Shown piece after piece: positions 1 to 12,112 of a DNA stretch of 64,000 nucleotides; the stretch's first letter is position 1, and each line of letters opens with the position of its first letter. The notes beneath the pieces are model-generated. The model worked only from the letters and a program-made list of their open reading frames with translations, did not search any database and was not told the DNA's origin. Source of the stretch: Stercorarius parasiticus. Its lineage: Eukaryota; Chordata; Aves; Charadriiformes; Stercorariidae. The stretch lies in NCBI GenBank assembly GCA_013396915.1, contig VWZL01000357.1, positions 208,320-272,319 on the forward strand, written 5' to 3'. Made by a program: the position numbers and the translations under genes.

Positions 1-506
1 CATCTGGAGTACTGGGTCCAGCTCTGAGCTCCCCAGTACAAGACATGGAGCTACTGGAATAAGTCCAGCAAAAGCCCATGAAAATGATGAAGGGACTGGA
101 GTATCTGACATGTGAAAAGAGGCTAAGAGAGCTGGGACTGCTCAGCCTAGAGAATAAAAGTTCTAGGGGGATCTTATCAGTGTGTATAAATACCTGGTAG
201 GACGGAAAGAAGAGGGAGCCAGATTCTGAGTGGTGCCCAGTGACAGGACAAGAGGTGATGGGCACAAGCTGAACACACATGAAATTGCATCTGAACACAA
301 GAAAACACTTTTTTACTGTGAAGGTGGTCAAACACTGGAATAGGTTTCCCAGAGGTGATGAGGTCTCCATCTTTGGAGATATTCAAGACTTGACTGGATG
401 CAGTCCTGAGCAATTTGCTGTAGCTGACCCTGCTTGAGCAAAGAGTTGGACAAGACAATCTCCAGAAGTGCCCTTCCATACTCAAAGATTCTGTGATTCT
501 ATGATT
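1..506 (+). mobile_element. CR1 LINE, 3' portion, entering from the left edge
   Basis: This is the 3' part of a CR1 retrotransposon in sense orientation. It opens inside the late ORF2 region (the 'CTGGAGTACTG..TCCAGCTCTG' block), runs through 'GTGGTGCCCAGTGACAGGAC' and 'TTTTTTACTGTGAAGGTGG', and ends with the typical tail 'GATTCTGTGATTCTATGATT' at about 490-506. The coding frame is broken by many stops, so the copy is old and inactive. The 5' end lies outside the window, so its true length is unknown. Recognition is from memory of the CR1 consensus; the subfamily was not assigned. Confidence 0.93.
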
Positions 507-3500
507 TTGTCATCTGAAAATGTCTGAAATTCCTCTTTTTGGTACCTTGCCAAGAAAAAATAATGAATGTTCCCACATTGCATCATTACTAATTACAGAA
601 TTTCTCCACTTAATAGGATATAAGGATCTAACATGAGAGAGCTTTACTTTTCAAGGCTGCCATCTTGTAAGCTATTAAGTATCTTTGTTTTGTATGAAAG
701 GCTACATTCAATCAATCTGAAGTTTAGTTTAAAAAGTTTACTCCATACTTTATAACTGAATCACTACTTTAGTGATTCCAGCCTCAATCTAAAGGTAATA
801 GTACTTTTCTTGAGTGCCATGAGACCTGGCTTTGGGAGTTCACAAACCACATTTACACAGTAACTGAAATTACAGGAGTCAAAAATTACTTGCTAATTTG
901 TTCACCTGCATGACACTCACAGATCAAACCCTCCAAGTGAACAAAAGGATATGGCACGCCCCCTCCAGTCGCTGGCTGCTGCATCCCACCATCAGACAGC
1001 ACGTCAGAAAGTCCATACAATGCTCAGAAGAGGGATGTGGTGAAGCTAGGTTCCCATGATGGGGTATTCTGCATAGTTCTTACTGAGCTGTCTAGTTTTA
1101 ACTTCTTAATCTATTAACTCCAGTCTTTGGACACTTCATGCTCCCAGTAACAGCCCTGAAGTAGGACCATGTGTTTCTACTATTCCTTATCCTCCATTCT
1201 CCTTCATGCTCTGCCTGCAGTCACCTTAGGCTCTGCTGGTGGCAGTAGGTCCTACCTGTTGTTGAGTCTCCCCATGTTCTTCCTTCACTACCATGACATT
1301 GATACTTGAAGCTTGCATGATGCTTAACAGAAAGGGGAAGGTGAGGGGAGGTAATGGGAGGAATGGAGGGAAGAATTCAAGTACAGAAATGTTCTGCAGA
1401 AAATGAGGTCATTTCTGTTTTACCCTGGGTAAATGTACAAACATAAACAAATACAGGTGTGTGCACTCTACCTAACATGTGCTAAGTGTAAGTAGTGGAT
1501 GTGATTTTTAACTATTTCACATTTTTATCTAGGCTTAATGACCTCCAGATTAATTAGGTGTGGGATCTGAACCCATTGTTGCTATCAGCATGTGAAGAAA
1601 AACACAAAGCACTCTGATCTGAAATAATTTTGAAACTGTCTATCAGAGTGTAAAGGGAATGAGAAAAACGTCAAGAAGACTCAACTTTGAAAAACATTTT
1701 GTAATACCATAACAAGTAAGATGCAGGTGACATTGTTTGCTATTAAGTATTATGCAAAATAATCTCATTTGAGTTACTTACACTAATTTCATGTTGTTTG
1801 TTCAAACTTGGCCTACAGTGCTGGTCTACAGCCATCCACAAAGTCTGCCGAAATCTTTAGGGATAGATTCACGCTAAGAGATTTCAACGTACTTCTCATC
1901 CAGAAGGTCTAATAGGACAAAATACTGTGCATTTTATCTCCACCTTTAATCCCTTACTCTGATTCCCTGGGACAAAAGCAAAGTGCAGAGAATGGAAGGG
2001 GGTAGCAGGGCACCCTGGCATCTGCCAGCATGGATGGATGTCTGAAGTACCGTGGTTGTGCTAGGTGCTCACATAGCCACTTGCACTCTGGAAGTAATCT
2101 GTGAATCTTTCCTTGACTTCAATGACTTGAATTTGGATAGGGCACTCACTCTTTTAACTACTGTTCCACTTAAAAACACTTCAGATAATTACAGTTAGTA
2201 CATCTGGGGACAAAGGTTTAGTTTGGCTTGAATTCATGGAAGACGGGATGTGTTTGTAAGTCCTTCTTAGCAAGACACAGTCACTACAACACCAGCTCTG
2301 ATCCAAGTTATCAAATGAAAAACCAGTGATCTATACTTGCTGCCATTTCTCCAGCCTGAAAAGTTCACTGTGACAGAACGGCCAGTTAAGATTGCAGATG
2401 AGCCTTTAAGAAATTAGTTTAGGAATTACTGTGATATGAGCAAGTTATAAAGCAGCCAGAGGCACTAACATTTGGATTCAAAATGCATGAAACAACTACT
2501 TTCGCTGTTGATGTGAAGAATAATCACTTACTATACCAACATACTTGCTTTTCATCTCTCTCTCACTTTCACCACACAGCTCACAGAAAGTCATTAGAGA
2601 TTGGCAGGTCTCTCTGTCCCTATGTGACCGCCTTCTCCATGAAATCAAGTATTTAACTGCCCTCCTCTACGTTAAGATATATTGGGACAGAGAGGAAAGT
2701 GCTTGGATACTTTTTTTTAATAGAACCTTGAAAACATGGGGTTTAATTCACCTTTATGATTTGACAACTTTTAGCATAGACGTCATTAATAACTCCTCCA
2801 CGCAATTTTCCTAAATATACCCACTGTCACAACTAGTCCTTTATTGCTACCTTTTTTTTGAAACCCAGGTTTAAATTAAATGGCTGCAAATTCGTGTGTT
2901 TAAAGCTGAATAAAATGCAGAGAGAAAAATTCTGAATTTGCTGTTGGGTCACATGAGATGGAGCCTGCTGCCTGAGCGTAGAAATGCACGGCAATCCGGG
3001 TTGCGAGCAAGCCTCTCTGTGAGGTAGATATTGACAGAAGGACTATACCTCTCAGACAAAGCTATTACATCAAATCCCAATATCTTCATTTTTCAAGGTA
3101 AGGAAGATTAAGAACTGACATTTCAAGACCAAGTCAGAGAATCTACTGATTAAACACTAATCCAAACTGTTCCTTCTCTGCTATCGTCAAAGAGGAGAGA
3201 GAGCTATATTAAAAGAAGAGTATAATTCTGTTGATTGATTTGCTGAGTCCTTGCATATTTCTCAAGGTTATGACATTACAGTTTGCTGTGAAACATGGAA
3301 GTCTAGTTTTGGTTTGTTCCAACATGAAAAAAAAATACTAGATATACAATTCTAGTGATAGCTAGTTAGCTTTGTAGGTGTAGATCACATTCTCACGAAT
3401 TTTAGTCCTCAAATATATAACCTATTGACAGATCTGTTCAAGGAAACCTTGAAAATAGATTTTTAACCACCGTTAGGCAGATTAAACTAGTAATATTAAT

Positions 3501-3750
3501 ACTTCTTTTCTTAGAGGTAGGACGCAGCCCTCCTCTAATGTAAGAGTACCTTCTGGTAGATGAATTGGTACACCTAGTTGATTCACCTGTAGTACAGCTC
3601 TATAATTATTATGGTCAGCATTCTAGTAACGCTAGCCTAGGGATTAATTATGCAAGTAGTAACATTTGGAAAATTGGATGCTAAATTACTCTTTGGCTTC
3701 ACATTGACAATACATAAAGTTTAGAAGCTTCTCAGCTTTTTCCATTAATT

Positions 3751-3774
3751 TGAAGACAAATGCATTTGTCTTCA
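3751..3774. repeat. 24-bp perfect palindrome
   Basis: The left arm TGAAGACAAATG (3751-3762) is followed with no spacer by its exact reverse complement (3763-3774). The centre is ATGCAT. The flanking bases (T at 3750, G at 3775) do not pair, so the symmetry is exactly 12+12. No function is known. It could bind a homodimeric factor or simply be chance. Confidence 0.9.
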
Positions 3775-4294
3775 GTGTAGAGCTGTCCTCTGCACAGCAT
3801 TTTAGTAAAATCCTAAGCCAGAATCTTACACTATTTGGGGACTTAGAATAGATTAATTACTATAGAACTAAGCAGATGTGAGGAAAATGCCAGCTCAAGT
3901 TATTAGAAAAGGTCCTTTGCAGAAAATCCTGCCGAGTATAATGGCCTCATAGAAAACTCATGCAATTTCATTCAACTCATTGCACTGAAGAAGCAAAGAT
4001 GTTCTTTTCTGATCTCAGCTAAAACCAGAAGCCGTGGCAACATCCAGATGTTTGAAATATGAACCCTGAAGACAGTGGTCATGAATTCTTATTCTTATTG
4101 GAGCTCTACTGATGGAGTAATTGCTCAGAGCTTAGGGACTTGGTTGAGCTTCCTCCTTAACCTTAGAGCATTTACAACCAAATCACTGTCTATCACTGTC
4201 TTTGTGTTGAGTATGCTGAACCTGGGGCTTTGAGAATGGCAGGAAAGGGATGTAAAAGTACATACACACACCCCACTCGCCATCTCTTGCTCCT

Positions 4295-4318
4295 GTTTTT
4301 TTTGTTTTTTTTTTTTTT
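4295..4318. repeat. Poly-T run with one G interruption
   Basis: A near-homopolymer T tract (eight T, one G, then a long T run) in single-copy DNA. It is a simple repeat and probably length-variable. It could also be an old poly-A tail on the minus strand, but no retrocopy is visible beside it. Confidence 0.85.
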
Positions 4319-5391
4319 ACTTTACATGAACAAATCAGGAATTTGCCAGTGCAGAGAGTGAGAAGACGTACATGGGCACATAGTAACACACAGCACTTCT
4401 TGGAATGCATCGGTTGTGTTCCTGTGTGTTTGGTTTTGCTATAAACAATTAATGAATAAATTGCTGAAAGAATTTTCAGACTAAGAATTGGAGCCACATT
4501 TAAACCTCTTCCAGGCAAAGTCCCTGATCAAAAGGCTTCACAGCTTTGCTTTTGTTGACATTTTCTCACTGGTGAGCATGAAGCGACTCCATGCTGAGCT
4601 GCTCATCAGCAGGATCTGCCTGGGGTAGTGAAGCAGTGAGATGGCCCTTTCTCAGTTCTTCAGTGTTCCTGTATACCAGAGAAGTGCTCCAATCACCTTA
4701 TCCATCAGCTTTGCCTTAAAAGTGCGTATAAGTGTGCTGCAATGTATCAAAGACTATGTACGTGGCTGCTGGGCATGATGGAAGGACCCCCAGCCTCATT
4801 CGGACCAGCAGCAGGAGGCAAGAAGAGATACCTAGGGCACGTTAACTGGCATCAGGTCCCTTTGTGTGAAGAAGTGAGTCAAGTCCCTTGTTCCAACGTG
4901 GACACTTACTTAGAGATATCTAAATTCAGGAAATTAATTAAATGTTTGGAAATGGGATCTCACCATTCCTGTGAAATGTTATAGTCTTCAATATATTGTC
5001 TATGGAGAAGGAAAGAAGGTACACTGCAACCAATTCTATCCACATTAGATCTTGCTACTTCTTGCAAAACGTGATAAAGATTATAACTGTAAGTGCCAAG
5101 TCCCTGAGGGGGAAATAGCTCTGTTTGCAAAATCTCTTTAAGCTGTTCCTGCCTTGCCCTCTCATTCCCACCTAAGCACCACTGCTTGATGCAATTTATA
5201 CAAGCCCCACTAATGATTGCACTGACATAACTGGGGGAGTTACAAACTGCCATGGAAATTAGAAATTGGAAAGATCACCTCTTAAATAGGTTTTACTAAA
5301 GACTATATTTTAATGCAGACCTCTGCCCTGAGAGTTCAGGTTTCGTACTGAAACCACACATACCTCGGTGGCATGTGTGTTCCCTTGAACT

Positions 5392-5419
5392 CTTCCCAGA
5401 TCACAGCTGATCTGGGAAG
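5392..5419. repeat. Inverted repeat, 12-bp arms with 4-nt loop
   Basis: CTTCCCAGATCA (5392-5403) is separated by CAGC from its perfect reverse complement (5408-5419). Beyond the arms, ACTCTTCCC on the left and GGGAAGAAGAGT on the right extend the symmetry imperfectly by a 3-nt slip. A short hairpin could form. There is no terminator context because this is eukaryotic DNA. Confidence 0.85.
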
Positions 5420-8400
5420 AAGAGTGACACCTGGTGACTCTGCTTCTACACCACTGTGGTTTTTTACCCATGAGGTCTCCCGTTTGAGCAGTAACCAAAT
5501 GCAATCTTTGCTTTAGTTGTATGATACTATGAGATCAGTGTCTGAGGCAGAATGTCTGACAGGGAATCTCTGGCTTGAGGAAAAAGGCTAGATGTGATAT
5601 GGACTTTTTTATTCTTCACAAATGCCACTTTTATCTCAATCTGTGAGTGATTCTCTTGTTTTGTCCAACAGCAAAATTCAAGATTTCTGCTTTTGCCTTG
5701 CAACACGTTCCACTGGAGCCACAGACAAGGTACAAGATAGGCATGCTGATCATCAGCTGTTCCCCCAGACAACAGAGGAGCACAGCAGCCACAGAAAATG
5801 TAACATTTTTTAGCCCTCTTAAATTTCAAAAAAATAGGAACAACTTTTCTTATCAACGAAGTGCTTTTTGAAAGGGCAGTCTGTCTGTGAAGAGAACAAA
5901 GCCATACCCCTGTGTTTATCCAGTGCAGGAGATGAACCAAAGATATGTACATATCCTGCAATTCACAGTGAGCTGTTGGTTCATACTATATAAAGGGCTT
6001 TTTAGATTGTTTCCTTAAAGAGCTTTCCAGCATGAGGCAAGGCAAAGATAAGAGATACATAAAATGAATACATAATATGCACTTCAGTAAAAAAAAAAAA
6101 ACAACACCAGGCATATGCTCTGCCTGCAAAGAGCATCTCTGAAATAACTGTTTGTTTAGGGATCAGCTAATGCCACTTTGCGATAGCTATAGTATTCCTG
6201 GATGGTGATTAAAAAGAGCTGGAATTTATAACTATCATAAGTCTTTATGTTTAGAGGTTAGCAGACAGTATGCGAAAGAACTTTAGAAATAGGAAGGCTC
6301 ATTTTTGTCTCCTTCAGACTGTTAACTTTGTCAGCTGCTCACTTCCTAACTATATAGGTGGTCTTAAAGTCAATTGCTATAGTTTCATTCAGGTCATGGA
6401 TATGAACGAGTATATATGGAGAATATTCAGATCTGAAATGGTGCCTGCTTTGTGTCACTTTCGTTGGCCACAGAGAAGTCAAGAAGGGCCATGGCTGAAC
6501 AGTAGCTTTAGGGGTAGTAGCATTCGCCAGATGAGCACTAACAGGAACCACTCCTGTCTTCTCCCTTTCCCTACATGTAAAGCTTCTTCTTAATCCATTT
6601 GTTTGATTAAACAGAAGGGGAATGCAAGCTCATCAAATATTCCCGTAATGTATGAGAGTGCAGCTCTCCTGACTTCTGAGAAATTGCATCTCTTTCCACT
6701 AAAGGTGGATTTGGCATGCAGGTTTGCCCAGGGTACATTTTCCTTCATAATTTTATTCCATTTAATCAGAGCTGTAGGTTGAGTGGTACAGCAGAAACAC
6801 CAAGCAATTCTCAAAGGTGTAGAGAACAAGTTAGCAAGCGTGCCAAAGCTGTTCTTTTTTCTCGTCCCCCAAATCCTGCAGTTGCCATCCACCCTCCCAG
6901 ACTGAGTGTGCAGTGACCATGGCTACAAACAGCTCAAACAGATTATAAAGACAGGTCAGAAAGGACATCTGAACATTAAGACTGATCATGCCATCTCTAG
7001 CAGTACTGCCTGGATTTGTAGCTTTCAACTCCTTTCTCTGGTAAATATCTATGAAGAGCAAGCCCCCCATCCCCAGGAGTTACATTTGCTGCAGCAGGAA
7101 TTGCCCACTTTGTATGGCCATGGGGGTTTTTTTCTAAAACACTTATAACTTTCCCTCCTCCAACAAAACGGCATCTTTCAACCCAGCAACGATCTGTATT
7201 CTTTTATTTATTTTTTTGAAAGTTGCATTTTTCATGGAATGAGGAAAGGAGAAGTGAACAAATAGGACGTACTGCAGATTTTCTGCTGAGCCATGCCTGT
7301 AACGTGCTCTGTGGGATCCTGTTACTCTAGGCAGCCACTCAGGATTGAAGAGTTGCAGCATGTCACCTTTAATTGCTATATCATAAATAGTTTTTAAAGC
7401 ATTGACCATTAAGGGATTTAAATTTCTCTAACGCACCTGGATGGCAATCTCTCAAGGTTCATACTGAGGCCAGCCCCTTATCATAAAGAGAGTGTGGGCA
7501 AAAAGGCAATAACGTAAATTAATGACATGTATTGTATAAAAGGTTTGAAACAGGTGAAATAAGATCCCTGTGCGTTTTGAGTTTCCAGATAAACCGCAGC
7601 AGTAAGTGGGAGGAAGGAAGATTTCTATTCCTTCACCATGCTGAAGTAAAGTCATTTATTGCTCTCCCAGGAAAAGTTTTTATATAATTCAATACAGGTA
7701 GGTCCAGATGTGTGAAATCAAACCTACACAAGGAAGGACCCAATCCAGCAATCAGATTTGCATAGACTGAGGTAAAGCAATATGAAAACCATGGTATTGC
7801 TGTACCCAATAGAAAGTTAGTCCTGAGGACATGAGAGTGTTACCAGCAGAGGAATAGGCAATGTTTTAAAGACACTCAGTTACACAATGCAATGTGAGCT
7901 AGCTGGGGAAATGTGCTAGATGTCTTTTCCCAGATATCCTTCCTAACCATGTATTTTCCAGAAGTCGGTGGGTATCTAAGAAATGTACATGGAGATAAGT
8001 ATGCTATTGGAGAAAATGGTCATTTTAGCTAACTCCAGCATTTTCCTACCAAATTCTTTGTAAGGTAAAAAGAAGACCCAAGATGTTTATGTGATTGCTC
8101 AATATACACATATTTGAAAGCAATAAAAAGTTGTTATATAGGCATAGTGCATCATTAATGAACAGTTTCAAATGTCAAAAATAATCATCCACAAACTTAG
8201 CAACACATACACATCTGAAAAGAGGTGCAACTTGGACTTGAGTGCACCAGGTCTGGCAGAAGGAAATGCTTTTTGATAGCACATTTTTACTACTGTCACA
8301 GAATCAGTCAAATGGTCTCCTGTCCAAATGGGGTTTTTTTCAGTATCCAAGAAAAAGACCTATTATACAAATATATGCTTCTTTTATTAAATCCTACCAC

Positions 8401-8577
8401 AGGTGATAATGGTGCTGTTTATTGTTATTAAGGTTTACTTTAACAGGTTTTTACTATGTTTTGGTGTCTGATCTACGTTGATCTTCATAAGTTTGCAACT
8501 ATTATTTTTATGCCTTGTACCTGAGTGCATGCATTTGTAAGTACCCTTGTAAAGTTCCATGGTACATAAGCACCAAG

Positions 8578-8615
8578 AATTTTACATAATAAATGCATAA
8601 TAATTATGTAAAATT
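8578..8615. repeat. Inverted repeat, 13-bp arms with 12-nt loop
   Basis: AATTTTACATAAT (8578-8590) and ATTATGTAAAATT (8603-8615) are exact reverse complements around a 12-nt spacer that is itself AT-rich. It is AT-only apart from one C-G pair. It could be the remnant of a small inverted-repeat transposon or a cruciform-prone site. No target duplication was seen. Confidence 0.85.
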
Positions 8616-9739
8616 ACGTAATAAGTGTTTGGAGTGGCAAATTCATTCTTGGTTATATAAAACATTTTTCCTCATTCCATTTGAATTATTCCAAGGACTT
8701 AACAGCCTTTTTCTGCTTACGTTATAAGGCTAAACACGTGTGTCACTTGTAATGACTATAATTTTCCTGTCCAAAATCTCAGTCACAGATTATGACCTTT
8801 TTGAAGTTTTGGAAACTTCAAATTCAAAAAGAAAATTCATCCAATTTCACATTGCTTGCACACAAACTATAATTGGTAAGTTGCTCTCAGTATCCTTTAG
8901 GCAAAGAAACCCCCAAGGTTTCCTTTTCACAGACCTCTCCTCAGTTGTGAAATGCATTGTCCATAGAACAACAATGACTTCTGTATTTAAGGGAATCCAT
9001 CTGTTTGTTAGGTATTAAATGATTTAACTGGCCCCTTTTCTCAGCCTAAGTTTGTATTTAGCAGTTTTCCAGGAACAGCACCTAGTGTTCATCTAGACCA
9101 AGTCTATAGCTGTGGTGTGGTAAAGTCAAGGTCTCTGTCTAATGTTCTATCATGACCAGATCAAGAATGAATCAATACTTTGTACTCTGAATCAATATTT
9201 TAAAGTTAGACTCAAACTACAGCATACCCAAACTGTGGACTTCTACCCTGCTCTTCACAACATCTGAATGTGTAATAGGATAAATGGGTTAGATACACGT
9301 TCTAAGCAAAAAAAAAAAGGAAATCACAACAAATTGGGATGATGTAAAGGCTTTGTCTTCTGGCTATGTGTTGTAATATGTTTACTTCAGCAATTTGAGC
9401 ATGTACTCAATTTAAAGCTGAAAATTAGTATTTCTTAATCAAAATGAATAGAAAAAAAAAGAAGACCTTTGAAGGCAACTTGTACGGAAAGCAGCCAGAT
9501 ATAAAATTGCAGGACCTTGTTCTTGTAAAAGAAAGCTTGAGAGACTGGAAACACTTGAAAAGCAGCCTTGGGAAAGTTTTGAAACTTCCATAAACAAAAA
9601 ATTCTTGACTGCTGGATCAGATAGAATCAGTGTAGCAAGAAAGTTCATAAACCGGTATGAAGAGGAGGTTGTATTGTCTGGACAATAAGGCTAGCAAAAA
9701 GGGGGACCACATTAAAAAAAAATGTAATTTAATAAATGC

Positions 9740-10008
9740 ATAGAGAAAAGCAGGAGCTAAGTACAAGTTACTCCTGGGGATATCCCAATTGGACACAAGA
9801 GGAAAATTTTTCACAATGAGAACAATCAGCCACTGGAATAATGTTCCCAGGGAAGTGGTGGATTCCATTGGACACTTTTAAGATTCAGCTGGACAGGGTG
9901 CTGGGCCATCTTATCTAGACAGTGCTTTTGCCAAGAAAGGTTGGACCAGATGATCCTTGAGGTCCCTTCCAACCTGGTGTTCTATGGATTCTGTGGTTCT
10001 ATGACTCT
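9740..10008 (+). mobile_element. CR1 LINE 3' tail, 5' truncated
   Basis: CR1 3' end in sense orientation. From about 9770 it carries the 'AATTGGACACAAGAGGAAAA', 'TCACAATGAGAACAATCAGC' and 'AAAGGTTGGACCAGATGATC' blocks, then 'GGTCCCTTCCAACCTGG' and a decayed tail of TTCTATGG/TTCTGTGG repeats ending at about 10008. The wording differs from the copies at 17221 and 27060, so it is a different CR1 subfamily. The 5' boundary is soft, anywhere from 9700 to 9770. Confidence 0.9.
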
Positions 10009-12060
10009 AGCCCTGAAACTTCAGCTTGAATAGGGTGTTACAGGCAGGCTATTTGAGATCAAAAGGCAAGTGCCTTTACCATACAGACCACATCGTGAGT
10101 GTTTAGCAATCTTCCATGCAAGCATGCATGGCTGTACTGTACCTTGGACTTTCTGATTTCGTAAGACGACACTGCCCAGGCCTCTACCAATGCTGCTGGG
10201 ACCTTTCAGCTCCAATTCAATCTATTTTGATCCACGATGAATCTTCTTTCTAAGTTTAGTGATCCCTTAAGCCACCAACAAAAAGCTGTGTGGTGTCCTC
10301 TCAAGGCTGCTCCTACCGCAAACAAATGCAATAATGGGACCCCAAGTTCTGAAGGCGATACTTACATACAGGTAATTTTTTCAGTTTTACTGAGGACCAG
10401 CTTGACATTCTTGCTGGCATGCCAGACATCACACTTTGCTAGGGGATGCCACATCTTCTGGAAAACATAGGTACAGCACTGTCTTCTCCTTGACAGGACT
10501 CTAGGTAACAAGTAAAGGCCTCCAGCTGCAGTGTTTCCTGGCCTTGCCCCATCATCAGTCTCACAAGAGCCCTCCAGAGGCATTGATGTGGCCTTGTTTG
10601 CTCTGAGGTGAGGAGAAATAGCTCTGTCTACAATTAGAAATATCCTGAGGCCCTCAGGTTGTTTTTCTTCAAGTCACTCTTCCAAAAAGCAGATCTTCAG
10701 ACAATAAGAGTCTGTAAGGAAAGAGGCTTGTCCTTTCAAAAGAATTTCTATCATCTCCTTACTAAATACCATAGCCGCAGTCTTCGAAGCAGGGAATATC
10801 TGTGTGTTTGTTCAGCATCTGCCATATTGTCTCCAAGGTACAAATACTATCATGTACAATAATACTATCTGATCTTTCCCTGGGAGCAAAACTATTTGCT
10901 CATTGAAGTACTTAGGTGGGAAAGTAGTGTTTCAAAAGTCTCCAAACCACTCATTCACAACCTTTAAGGGTGCACGTCTGTAATTTGGAGTGTGTGAGAC
11001 ACAAAAGCATCTTAAACAGAACCTGCCTTCCAGGAAGAGATGTCAGTTTGACTCAAAAAGTCACACTGAGACTGTCATAAAAGCAGGTGTACATAGCTCA
11101 GTCCAGAACTCATTTCCTGACAGTAAGTCTGACGTAAAGGTTAGTTAGAGCATACCTTTCCTATGCCAGGCTAAAACAACCAGCCTGGACCTCTGCTCTA
11201 TGCATCAATCCTGGCTGTCAATTCGATATTGCAATGTTTTAAGCTTCCTTCACAAAGGCACCATGTGTGGGGCTTTGCTAATGCCTCAGAACTTTAGTGT
11301 GTGCCAGGTTGTTGCAGAAGGGCAGCTGTTCAGCAAAGAGCCCAAGACATACTTTAGAGAAAAAAGGAATTTTAGCAGAAATGCCCTGAAATAACATACG
11401 TGCACAGTTAACAAACTTTACAAAGCTTCTGCAAAAAGCAGATACAGATACTGCTTCAATGAGAAGATGCTCTGAAGATATTCTAGTGGTCCTGACTGGA
11501 AGACCATTATACATAAAGGAGTTAGTAATCCACATAACAGGCTGAGCAGGTCCAGGCCTGTGCTGTGCTGTGCTGTTCTGCAAGTCCAGCCTGGCCTTCA
11601 GGCAATGTTGTGCTGCACAAATCTCTTGGCTACAGGATAAACTCAGACAGCTTGCTCTAACAAAGGAGCCTGCAGGCAGCTTCCCCTTAGTACCAGGGAT
11701 TATGCCACCAGCCTGCCCTTGTCTTTATATAAAAGTACAGCAAGAATTTCCCAAGTTTGACAATAGAAATGGTGAATAGAGGTTTTTTTCTTGTAAGAAA
11801 ATTCTGTAATAGCTCAAATGATCAAAATGGAACAATCTCTTCCATGGACAAAGTCTGCACCGCATGCTGTATGAGGATCAGAGGCCACTTCAGTGCTGCA
11901 CAGACCGGGGTTCCCAGCATTTAAAGGTATGTAAGATTATCTATACTGTTGTCTCCATACAGTGTCAGCATTAATAAATAACATTTTAAATGATACCTCA
12001 TGGAGTCTGAGTGTTTTTCTTACCAGGCTTATAATGGACCAGCACCTCCTGGTGCAAAAC

Positions 12061-12112
12061 AGATGTACCTAAGAGGTGTATAGATACACCTAAGAGATGT
12101 ACAGATACACCT
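12061..12112. repeat. Short tandem repeat, 21-bp unit
   Basis: Two adjacent 21-bp units, AAGAGGTGTATAGATACACCT (12071-12091, written here only to show it is near-palindromic inside: TAGATACACCTA) and a close variant (12092-12112), follow a partial unit 'AGATGTACCT' at 12061. The units differ by two bases, so the duplication is not recent. Confidence 0.75.

Larger units (their letters stand above)
507..9739. other. Single-copy AT-rich sequence, no gene recognised
   Basis: About 9.2 kb with no exon, RNA gene or recognisable interspersed repeat. The open frames here are short, occur on both strands, and show no domain or codon pattern I know. The notable structures are a perfect palindrome at 3751-3774, a T-run at 4295-4318, and inverted repeats at 5392-5419 and 8578-8615, each listed separately. 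Short A-runs occur near 6090 and 9308. Very old repeats may be present but unreadable by eye. Confidence 0.6.
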
